From positions 1 to 5,026 of the forward strand of contig CAMEBJ010000110.1 of assembly GCA_945912085.1 (NCBI GenBank): a stretch of DNA of 5,026 nucleotides. The letters are read 5' to 3'. Shown piece by piece: positions 1-5,026 of the stretch (position 1 is its first letter; each line of letters begins with the position of its first letter). The position numbers were made by a program, and so were the translations under genes. The notes under the pieces were generated by a model. That model did no database searches. It was not told the origin of the DNA and saw only the letters and a list, made by a program, of their open reading frames with translations. The stretch is from an uncultured Bacteroidales bacterium. Lineage in GTDB: Bacteria; Bacteroidota; Bacteroidia; Bacteroidales; UBA932.

Positions 1-1182
1 AAGAGGATGGACGAGATGGCCGAAAGCGGGCTTGCATCGCACTGGTCCTACAAGGGAATCAAGCACGAGGCGACCCTTGACAGCTGGCTCTCTTCCGTGC
101 GGGCCACCCTGGAGCATCCTCAGTCCGGCAGTCCTTCATCGGGATACTACGAGGATGACCTCCCTCAGCCTCCTTCAAAGGAGATTTTCGTCTTCACACC
201 TTCAGGGGAGCTGCGAAGACTGCCTGTGGGAGCGAGTGTACTGGACTTCGCCTTTGACATCCACTCCAACCTCGGAGTGAAATGCACGGGAGGAAAAGTC
301 AACGGCAAGGCGGTTTCCATCAAGGAGAAACTCTCGACGGGAGACGTGGTGGAGATTATGACAGGAAAGAACCAGAAGCCCAATTCCGGATGGCTTGGCT
401 TTGTCGTGACCTCCAAGGCCCGCACGAAAATCCGCCAGATGCTGTCCGAGGAGGAATTCAAAAAGGCTTCCGACGGAAAGGAACTGCTGGAGAGGAGGCT
501 GAAGAACTGGAAGATGGACATCAGCGACGAGGACCTGGCAGCCTTCCTAAAGAAACGCGGCTACAAGACTCTGAACGCATTCTACGCTGCAATTGGCGAA
601 GGGGAGCTGGACATAAATGACATCAAGTCCTATATTCTTGAGCAGGACAGGAAGGAGGCTCCCGAAACTCCCGTTGCGGTACAGCAGCCTGTCAAAGGCT
701 CCCGCCAGGAGGACAGGAAGGAGAACGGTCCGGTGGTCATTGAGAGTATGCAGAGCACGAAGGGTTTCGACATCAAGATGTCAAAATGCTGCAATCCGGT
801 CTATGGGGACGACATCTTCGGCTTCCTGTCACAGAAGGAGGGCATAAAAATCCACAGGATTTCCTGCCCAAATGCCGCAAGGCTTCTTGAAAAATACCCC
901 TACAGGGTGCTGAAGGCAAGATGGAGCACGGCGCAGAGCCTGTCCAGTTTCCAGGTGGAACTGAGAATCACTGCGGACCTGGAACCTTCTGTGATCAATG
1001 AGATCTTCGATGTCGTGAATTCCTTCAAGGCTTCAATCCGTGCATTCAACTTCACGGAGAACAACAAGCACGATGCCTACCTCATAACTGCAAGGATTTC
1101 CGTACCAAGCGACATGGAACTGGACAAGGTGATTTCCCAGATCAGGGCTTTGAGAAACATTCAGAAAGTCACCCGAGGGTGA
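1..1182 (+). CDS. RelA/SpoT family (p)ppGpp synthetase/hydrolase, C-terminal regulatory part (5' partial)
   Basis: This is the C-terminal 393 residues of a long RSH protein, the enzyme family that makes and/or breaks down the alarmone (p)ppGpp in the stringent response. The frame is open from base 1 with no start codon, so the hydrolase domain and most of the synthetase domain lie outside the window. The first residues (KRMDEMAESGLASHWSYK) match the end of the synthetase domain. A TGS domain follows at about residues 61-123 (EIFVFTPSGELRRLP to VVEIMTGK), then a helical linker to about 245. A zinc-finger-like region at about 255-292 has CC at 263-264, the KIHR motif and a third Cys at 289. An ACT domain runs from about 314 to the end. 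These regions sense ribosome-bound uncharged tRNA in characterised homologues. Whether this copy is bifunctional (SpoT/Rel) or synthetase-only cannot be judged without the N-terminus, so no gene symbol is given. The stop codon lies inside a perfect 7-bp inverted repeat. Confidence 0.95.
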   Translation, partial: KRMDEMAESGLASHWSYKGIKHEATLDSWLSSVRATLEHPQSGSPSSGYYEDDLPQPPSKEIFVFTPSGELRRLPVGASVLDFAFDIHSNLGVKCTGGKVNGKAVSIKEKLSTGDVVEIMTGKNQKPNSGWLGFVVTSKARTKIRQMLSEEEFKKASDGKELLERRLKNWKMDISDEDLAAFLKKRGYKTLNAFYAAIGEGELDINDIKSYILEQDRKEAPETPVAVQQPVKGSRQEDRKENGPVVIESMQSTKGFDIKMSKCCNPVYGDDIFGFLSQKEGIKIHRISCPNAARLLEKYPYRVLKARWSTAQSLSSFQVELRITADLEPSVINEIFDVVNSFKASIRAFNFTENNKHDAYLITARISVPSDMELDKVISQIRALRNIQKVTRG

Positions 1183-1183
1183 C
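1169..1183. repeat. 15-bp direct repeat, copy 1, at the RelA/SpoT stop codon
   Basis: The sequence TCACCCGAGGGTGAC recurs at 1244-1258 with one mismatch, exactly 75 bp downstream. Extended by one base to the left, this copy is itself an inverted repeat (GTCACCC-GA-GGGTGAC, 1168-1183). It contains the TGA stop (1180-1182) of the RelA/SpoT gene. It could act as a small hairpin at the 3' end of the transcript, but no T-run follows it. Confidence 0.6.
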
Positions 1184-1187
1184 GTAA

Positions 1188-1207
1188 GGCCGGAACTGTC
1201 CGGAGCC
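1188..1207. terminator. Possible hairpin between convergent genes
   Basis: CCGGA (1190-1194) and TCCGG (1199-1203) form a perfect 5-bp stem around the loop ACTG. It can be extended by GG/CC across a two-base bulge to 1188-1207. The position between two convergent genes suits a bidirectional terminator. There is no T-tract on either side, so it is at best a weak or factor-assisted terminator. The stem is short enough to be chance. Confidence 0.25.
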
Positions 1208-1243
1208 AGCCGAAGCTGATGAATGAAAAGACGGCAAGGGGAA

Positions 1244-1258
1244 TCACCCGAGGCTGAC
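1244..1258. repeat. 15-bp direct repeat, copy 2, at the ABC exporter stop codon
   Basis: The sequence TCACCCGAGGCTGAC matches the copy at 1169-1183 in 14 of 15 positions. Its first three bases, read on the minus strand, are the TGA stop of the ABC exporter. The two copies therefore bracket the convergent intergenic gap, one over each stop codon. The G-to-C difference weakens the inverted symmetry seen in copy 1. Confidence 0.6.
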
Positions 1259-2869
1259 ACTTGAGTCGGCGATTGAAAGGGCTCCGCTCCTGTGGGTTAC
1301 CATAATCATTGTTCGACCGTCCCTCATTCGGGACAACCCGCTGAACAGACGGGTTTCCGTTGCCCCGTCCAGGGCAGATGACGGTTCATCCAGAAGGAGA
1401 ACCGAGCCGGTGTGCAGAAGGGCCCGAGCGATGGCAATCCTCTGTGCCTGCCCTTCGCTGAATCCCTCCCCCTTCTCGGAGCAGACTGTGTCAAGGCCAT
1501 CCGGCAGTTCGAGGACAAAATCCGCCGCGGCGGCCTTGAGGGCCTGTTCCATCCGCTGCTGAGTCGCATCCTGACATCCGATTCTCAGGTTGTCCCTGAT
1601 GGTGCCGCTCATCAGGGAATTACCCTGTGGAACGAAAATGAAATTGCATCTGGTCTCAGGAGACGCAAGATGCTCTCCCGATCTGTCATAGACTATCACC
1701 CTGCCGCTGTCCGGTTTCAGAAAGCCCATCATCAGGCGAAGGATTGTGCTCTTTCCTATGCCGGTCTCCCCGAGCAGGGCAGTGATGGTGCCCGGTCTGA
1801 AGTCACAGGAGAAATTCGAGAGGATTTTCTCATTGGAATCGGGATAGGAAAAATCCACATTCTCGAACCTCACCCCGACAGGTCCGTCGGAAAGACGGGA
1901 ATGTTCTCCCGATTCCTGCTCCAAGGCCCCTATTTCCAGAAGCCTCTCAACGGATGTCAGCGAGGTGACAAAGATTGGAATCTGCCTGCCCAGGTCAACC
2001 ACAGGCCTCTGAACCTGCATCACCAGCTGGAGAAAAGCCGTCATCATTCCGTAGGTGACAGTCCCGTCCATTATGCCGAAAATACTCCAGACAAAGGCCG
2101 CGAAATAGCCTCCGTTGAAACCCAGGCGTACGGCAAAGGATGAGAACAGATTGAAATCAGCCCTCTGTTTTTCCCTGTCGAAGAGGTCACTCTGGATTCT
2201 GTCAAGAGACTCCACGGAAGAAGGCACATAGTCGAGTGACTTGAGCACTATCCGGTGGTGAAGATTCTCCTGAATGTGTCCCTGCACCCGGCTGTCAGTC
2301 TGCCTGATGTCCTTGTTCAGGGCACGCATCCTCTTGAAGTAAACCTTGCTGACAATCAGGGCAACAGGCATTATGAAAAGTACAATCAGGGCCAGCTGCC
2401 ACTGCATTGCGCAAAGAAGCGCGAAGGCGCAGGCCAGCTGGAGGGCGGTGAGCAATGCCCCGGGCACTCCCCTGCAGACGGTCTCCGAGAGTATCCTGAC
2501 ATCGTCCTCAATCCTGTTCACGGCATCTCCGGAGTGGAATTTCTCCCGGCCGTCCCAACTGCTGTTCATTATCAGGAAAAAGTATTTCCGCCGCAGGGCA
2601 TTCTTCAGGGCAGCCAGATTCAACTGCCCCACACGGTTCTGAAGCAGTCTGGCCACTATTCCGGTCAGCATCAGGGAAGCCATCAGCGCTATTCCCGCGC
2701 CGATTCCCTCACCTGTTCCCGTGGCTATGTCCACAAGATTCTTCGTGCTCCAGACAAATCCAAGGGACGACAGCATCCCCGCAAGGCCGCAGCAGAACTC
2801 CAGGAAAATCCTTCCCCTGAATCCCGCAGAAGCCTTCCACAAAGCTCCGATGCTTTCCCTTGTCGTCAT
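1244..2869 (-). CDS. ABC exporter, fused permease and ATP-binding protein
   Basis: A one-chain half-transporter of 541 residues that would work as a dimer in the inner membrane. The N-terminal half (to about residue 315) is a type I exporter membrane domain with hydrophobic stretches near 22-45, 58-75, 135-180 and 245-285. The C-terminal half is a complete ATPase: A-loop Tyr in FSYPD (about 342), Walker A GETGIGKS (367-374), Q-loop VPQGN (Gln about 415), signature FSEGQ (470-474), Walker B VLLLDE (490-495) and H-loop VTHR (His about 526). The signature departs from LSGGQ. There is no N-terminal C39 peptidase domain. The start is uncertain: GTG at 2878 overlaps the upstream stop as GTGA and adds three residues, while ATG at 2869 lies five bases after it. 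I prefer the ATG. Either way the gene is tightly coupled to the PqqD-like gene upstream, so a peptide substrate is likely but inferred. A drug or lipid exporter is the main alternative. Confidence 0.9.
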   Translation of the reverse strand: MTTRESIGALWKASAGFRGRIFLEFCCGLAGMLSSLGFVWSTKNLVDIATGTGEGIGAGIALMASLMLTGIVARLLQNRVGQLNLAALKNALRRKYFFLIMNSSWDGREKFHSGDAVNRIEDDVRILSETVCRGVPGALLTALQLACAFALLCAMQWQLALIVLFIMPVALIVSKVYFKRMRALNKDIRQTDSRVQGHIQENLHHRIVLKSLDYVPSSVESLDRIQSDLFDREKQRADFNLFSSFAVRLGFNGGYFAAFVWSIFGIMDGTVTYGMMTAFLQLVMQVQRPVVDLGRQIPIFVTSLTSVERLLEIGALEQESGEHSRLSDGPVGVRFENVDFSYPDSNEKILSNFSCDFRPGTITALLGETGIGKSTILRLMMGFLKPDSGRVIVYDRSGEHLASPETRCNFIFVPQGNSLMSGTIRDNLRIGCQDATQQRMEQALKAAAADFVLELPDGLDTVCSEKGEGFSEGQAQRIAIARALLHTGSVLLLDEPSSALDGATETRLFSGLSRMRDGRTMIMVTHRSGALSIADSSVSLG

Positions 2870-2874
2870 TAAAA

Positions 2875-3144
2875 TCACTCGCTGACGATGCCGGCCTCAA
2901 TCCAGGCCTTTGCTATGGCTTCGGAGTCCTTCCTTGCAACATCTTCAGAAACATCGTAATTCTCGAGAAGGGTGTTGCACAAATCTTCCACGGTGAACTC
3001 CTTTCCCTCGATGCTCTGCCACAACAGGGCCGCCGATGAATTGAGGGATATGAGCTTGTTGAAATTAATCTGGGCCATACCCTCTCCGACAACTACGCTC
3101 TCTCCGGCGATTGTCCTCATTTTGAATCCGTCTATTATTTTCAT
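2875..3144 (-). CDS. PqqD-like small protein (RiPP recognition element fold)
   Basis: An 89-residue protein resembling stand-alone PqqD-like proteins. It starts with MKIIDGFKMRTIAGESVVV, the beta-rich N-terminus usual for the family, then INFNKLISLNSSAALLW, then two helical stretches (FTVEDLCNTLLENYDV and EDVARKDSEAIAKAWIEAGIV). PqqD-type proteins bind the leader of a precursor peptide and hand it to a modifying enzyme or protease. Here the partners would be the S24/S26 peptidase upstream (17-bp gap) and the ABC exporter downstream (overlapping or 5-bp gap). No precursor or modifying enzyme is adjacent, so the substrate is unknown. The fold is assigned from sequence pattern; the role is inferred from context. 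No clear ribosome binding site precedes the ATG, only an AT-rich stretch. Confidence 0.85.
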   Translation of the reverse strand: MKIIDGFKMRTIAGESVVVGEGMAQINFNKLISLNSSAALLWQSIEGKEFTVEDLCNTLLENYDVSEDVARKDSEAIAKAWIEAGIVSE

Positions 3145-3161
3145 GATGGAATATATTTTAC

Positions 3162-3635
3162 CTATTTATATATATGTCGGAGGAAGCAGCGCCTCCAGAC
3201 CGCGAGGATATATCTTCTCAATGGCCTGAGGAATATCCAGAATCTGGCACAGAAACGCATCAGACGCGTGTCCGGGTCATACATCCTGCCTCCGTAGTCA
3301 ATGCGGATGACCTTCCCGAGAACGTCACCCGGAGTGCAGTTCTCCGTCCCGCAGACATTCCCGTCCCCCATCAGGGTAACCCTTCCGTCCTCCACCCGGA
3401 TTACCCTGTGAACAACGAAATGTCCCGTGGACACCTTTGCCAGAACTATGTCCAACGGCTCCGGGGTTTTCCCGCCAAGGGATCTGAGCACGACACTGTC
3501 CCTGCCACCGACTATGAACGGAAGCATACTGAAGCCCTTGACGGACATAGTTACCTCCATTCCTTCATTCAGGAGCCGGCCCACCTCGGGAATCAGTTCG
3601 CCGTTCGGGAGTTCTTTTCTCACAATATTCTCCAT
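3162..3635 (-). CDS. S24/S26 family peptidase (signal-peptidase-like, Ser/His type)
   Basis: A 157-residue protein with a signal-peptidase/LexA-type fold. The nucleophile is probably Ser36 in KGFSMLP. The general-base position lies in FVVHRVI, giving His76 where bacterial type I signal peptidases have Lys, as in the ER/archaeal S26B group. MGDGN (Asp91) resembles the conserved acidic GDxN box, followed by C95 and C100 and a GKV strand. There is no N-terminal membrane anchor. The C-terminus (about 128-157) is rich in Arg and aromatic or aliphatic residues and may lie on the membrane. I chose ATG 3635 because a TACCTTTG box sits just upstream. An in-frame ATG at 3758 would add 41 residues unlike the family, read through both promoter boxes and overlap the divergent gene's start. 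As first gene of the operon it probably cleaves a peptide that the ABC protein exports; that role is inferred. Confidence 0.85.
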   Translation of the reverse strand: MENIVRKELPNGELIPEVGRLLNEGMEVTMSVKGFSMLPFIVGGRDSVVLRSLGGKTPEPLDIVLAKVSTGHFVVHRVIRVEDGRVTLMGDGNVCGTENCTPGDVLGKVIRIDYGGRMYDPDTRLMRFCARFWIFLRPLRRYILAVWRRCFLRHIYK

Positions 3636-3642
3636 AGGGAGA

Positions 3643-3650
3643 CAAAGGTA
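3643..3650 (-). promoter_or_regulatory. Bacteroidota-type -7 box for the peptidase-PqqD-ABC operon
   Basis: On the minus strand this reads TACCTTTG, a perfect match to the TAnnTTTG -7 consensus of Bacteroidota housekeeping promoters. Only seven bases separate it from the ATG at 3635, so transcription would begin at or next to the start codon, giving a leaderless or nearly leaderless mRNA. No good TTTG -33 element is seen at the usual spacing. The box is the main reason for preferring the 3635 start. Confidence 0.5.
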
Positions 3651-3654
3651 TTGA

Positions 3655-3689
3655 TATTTTGGGAATTTGCCTTGCCTTACAGCAAAATA
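3655..3689. repeat. Inverted repeat between divergent promoters, possible operator
   Basis: TATTTTG (3655-3661) and CAAAATA (3683-3689) are perfect 7-bp inverted arms separated by 21 bp. They lie between the minus-strand -7 box (3643-3650) and the plus-strand -7 box (3697-3704). A dimeric regulator bound here could act on both promoters. The arms are AT-rich, so chance is a real possibility. No regulator gene is visible in the window. Confidence 0.3.
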
Positions 3690-3704
3690 GTTTTTGTATT
3701 TTTG
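3671..3704 (+). promoter_or_regulatory. Bacteroidota-type promoter for the C_GCxxG_C_C gene
   Basis: The -7 box TATTTTTG (3697-3704) matches TAnnTTTG exactly and is followed by the GC-type context often seen in these promoters. A partial -33 element, CTTG (3671-3674), lies 22 bp upstream, slightly longer than the usual 19-21 bp. Transcription would start near 3710, giving a leader of roughly 35 bases before the ATG at 3745. The leader is AT-rich and has no Shine-Dalgarno sequence, as is normal in this phylum. Confidence 0.6.
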
Positions 3705-3744
3705 CGGAATATTTATTTCTGGAATAGTAAATATACCGTTAAAT

Positions 3745-4281
3745 ATGGAAACAACCATTCTCCAAAGGGAACAGAAAGCAAAAGAATATTTTCTGGAGGG
3801 CTACAACTGCTGTCAGGCCGTCCTTCTCGCATTTTCGGACATACTGGATATTGATGCGGAAACTCTGAAGAAAGCCGGCTCGGGCTTCGGAGGAGGTATG
3901 GGCAGGATGAGGGAAGTCTGCGGAACCGTCAGCGCGATGGTGATGGCCAGCGGATTCGCAAAACCGGCCAACAATCCATCGGACAAAATCTCAAAAACAG
4001 CCAACTACGCTCTGGTGCAGGAGCTTGCCGAGGAGTTCCGCAAGGAGAACGGGAGCATAATCTGCGGAGAGCTGCTCGGTCTCAGGCCGATGGGAGCATC
4101 CCTCAGCGGGGCAACGGCAGCATCACCAGAGCCGTCGGAAAGGACCAAAGAATCACCCGAGCCGTCGGACAGGACCGAGGCCTACTACAAGAAACGCCCC
4201 TGCGCCGACCTTGTGGCCTGCGCTGCCGGCATCCTCGCGAGAAAAATCCTCGGGAAAGCTGCGAACGAGGCTCAGGACTGA
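3745..4281 (+). CDS. C_GCxxG_C_C family protein (putative redox-active)
   Basis: A 178-residue soluble protein of the C_GCxxG_C_C family, named for its spaced cysteines and thought to be redox-active or metal-binding; no specific reaction is established. Cysteines fall at 22 and 23 (GYNCCQAVLLAF), 59 (FGGGMGRMREVCGTVSA), 107 (ICGELLGL), 153 and 159 (RPCADLVACAAG). The Gly-rich stretch at 46-53 is typical. No signal peptide is seen, so it should be cytoplasmic. The ATG at 3745 is chosen because the promoter -7 box lies at 3697-3704; the upstream in-frame TTG at 3694 overlaps that box. The linker before YYKKRPC holds two near-identical 10-residue repeats (126-135 and 136-145), which makes the protein longer than usual. 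The gene is divergent from the peptidase operon and overlaps the end of the convergent MltG gene by 10 bp. Confidence 0.9.
   Translation: METTILQREQKAKEYFLEGYNCCQAVLLAFSDILDIDAETLKKAGSGFGGGMGRMREVCGTVSAMVMASGFAKPANNPSDKISKTANYALVQELAEEFRKENGSIICGELLGLRPMGASLSGATAASPEPSERTKESPEPSDRTEAYYKKRPCADLVACAAGILARKILGKAANEAQD
4120..4179 (+). repeat. In-frame tandem duplication, two 30-bp units
   Basis: Units 4120-4149 and 4150-4179 match in 25 of 30 bases. They encode ASPEPSERTK and ESPEPSDRTE in the C_GCxxG_C_C protein. The second unit runs straight into the conserved YYKKRPC segment, so it is likely the ancestral linker and the first the duplicate. The unit length is a multiple of three, so the frame is kept. 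The five differences suggest the duplication is not very recent. Confidence 0.85.
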
Positions 4282-5026
4282 GCTTTTTCCTTCATCCGGA
4301 TTGTCAGGGCACGCTGGAACTGGCGGGCGTTTCGCTTGTGCTCCTCGAAGGTGGTGGCGAAACGGTGAGTCCCGTCGAAATCGGGACTTGCACAGAAATA
4401 GTAATAATTGTGCTCCTGCGGATTCAAGACGGCATCTATGCACGCCTTCGGAGGGACATTGATCGGAGCCGGAGGCAGTCCCTTGTACTTGTAGGTATTG
4501 TAGGGGGAATCGACCTGGAGATGCTTCTTGAGAATCCTGCCGATACTGTAGTCGAAGCAGAATGCGACAGTGGGATCTGCCTGCAGGAGTTGTCCGCGCC
4601 TGAGCCTGTTCAGGTAAACACCCGCAATCACCGGATATTCAAAACTTTTCAGACTCTCCCCGCTCACAATCGAGGCAAGGACCGAGACCTGCATCGGGGT
4701 GAGATTCCGGGCTGCAGCCTTTTCAAGCCTCTCCTTGGTCCAGAAACGGTCATACTCCTTCCTGAACCTGTCGAAAATCTTCTCCGGACTGTCAGTCCAG
4801 TAAACCTGATAGGTGTCCGGGAGGAACATCGCGAAGACGTTCTCAGAGTCAAAGCCGTAGCGGCTCAGGAATGAGTCATCACGCAACAGGGAGTCTATTG
4901 TGAGAGAGTCGGTCATCATCTGCGAGGAAATCATCCTGGCAAGTTTCTGCTTCGTCCTGATGGTGCCGGAAAGGGTGAGATTGTGCGGGGACTGCCAGCC
5001 GTTGGCCAGTTTGCGAATTGCATATA
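4272..5026 (-). CDS. mltG: Endolytic murein transglycosylase MltG (YceG-like), 5' partial
   Basis: The C-terminal 250 residues of MltG, the membrane-anchored lytic transglycosylase that cuts nascent glycan strands and limits their length. The frame stays open to the window edge, so the N-terminal anchor and the first part of the protein are missing. The ATG at 4934 is internal: the 30 residues before it (including LTLSGTIRTKQKLAR) are also family-like. Recognisable segments are FLPDTYQVYW, LASIVSGES with the likely catalytic Glu at visible residue 123, VIAGVYLNRL, LQADPTVAFCFDY, SPYNTYKYKGLPPAPI, IDAVLNPQEHNYYYFCA and GTHRFATTFEEHKRNA. All conserved blocks of the catalytic domain are present, so the gene looks functional. 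Its stop codon lies inside the end of the convergent C_GCxxG_C_C gene. Confidence 0.95.
   Translation of the reverse strand, partial: YAIRKLANGWQSPHNLTLSGTIRTKQKLARMISSQMMTDSLTIDSLLRDDSFLSRYGFDSENVFAMFLPDTYQVYWTDSPEKIFDRFRKEYDRFWTKERLEKAAARNLTPMQVSVLASIVSGESLKSFEYPVIAGVYLNRLRRGQLLQADPTVAFCFDYSIGRILKKHLQVDSPYNTYKYKGLPPAPINVPPKACIDAVLNPQEHNYYYFCASPDFDGTHRFATTFEEHKRNARQFQRALTIRMKEKAQS

Noticed and set aside
1412..2143. 243-codon open frame on the plus strand opposite the ABC exporter
   Set aside because: It lies entirely antisense to a well-supported ABC protein, has no recognisable domain, and has a composition typical of a shadow frame.
3636..3744. Search for a small precursor-peptide gene in the divergent gap
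   Set aside because: The 109-bp gap is filled by promoter elements and AT-rich sequence; no start codon with a plausible short leader-core ORF was found.
3636..3758. N-terminal extension of the S24/S26 peptidase from ATG 3758
   Set aside because: It would encode 41 residues unlike the family, run through the -7 boxes of both promoters and overlap the start of the divergent gene.
3174..3854. 226-codon plus-strand frame crossing the peptidase gene, the promoter region and the start of the C_GCxxG_C_C gene
   Set aside because: It reads through both promoters and overlaps two supported genes in other frames, with no recognisable family pattern.
4338..4874. 178-codon plus-strand frame opposite MltG
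   Set aside because: It is antisense to conserved MltG catalytic blocks and has no domain of its own.
1..5026. tRNA, rRNA, CRISPR array, insertion sequence or riboswitch
   Set aside because: No cloverleaf-like segment, regular spaced repeats, transposase frame or long structured leader was seen; nearly all bases lie in protein genes.

Overview
The window looks like chromosomal DNA from a member of the Bacteroidota, probably order Bacteroidales. The reasons are the TAnnTTTG-type -7 promoter boxes in the one divergent intergenic region, the lack of strong Shine-Dalgarno sequences before the start codons, and the family make-up: one long RelA/SpoT protein, a small PqqD-like protein beside an S24/S26 peptidase and an ABC exporter, a C_GCxxG_C_C protein, and a Bacteroidota-type MltG. 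The genus cannot be fixed from the sequence alone.

Layout: (1) 1-1182, plus strand: the C-terminal part of a RelA/SpoT (p)ppGpp synthetase/hydrolase, cut by the window edge; it carries the TGS, zinc-finger-like and ACT regulatory domains. (2) 1183-1243: a 61-bp convergent gap with a small hairpin, flanked by two near-identical 15-bp direct repeats, each holding the stop codon of the neighbouring gene. (3) 3635-1244, minus strand: a compact three-gene operon, S24/S26 signal-peptidase-like protease, then a PqqD-like protein, then a one-chain ABC exporter (permease plus ATPase). (4) 3636-3744: a 109-bp divergent promoter region. (5) 3745-4281, plus strand: a C_GCxxG_C_C redox-type protein with a tandem duplication of a 10-residue linker. 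(6) 4272-5026, minus strand: the C-terminal two thirds or so of the endolytic murein transglycosylase MltG, truncated at the window edge and overlapping the preceding gene tail to tail by 10 bp.

The most interesting unit is the three-gene operon. A precursor-recognition fold (PqqD-like), a separate soluble-looking peptidase with a Ser/His (ER/archaeal-like) active site, and an ABC exporter without its own peptidase domain together look like a peptide maturation and export module. No precursor peptide or modifying enzyme lies beside it, so its substrate is unknown and the peptide-export role is an inference. The flanking genes (stringent response, cell wall, redox protein) are core-type genes, so the operon sits in an otherwise ordinary chromosomal setting.
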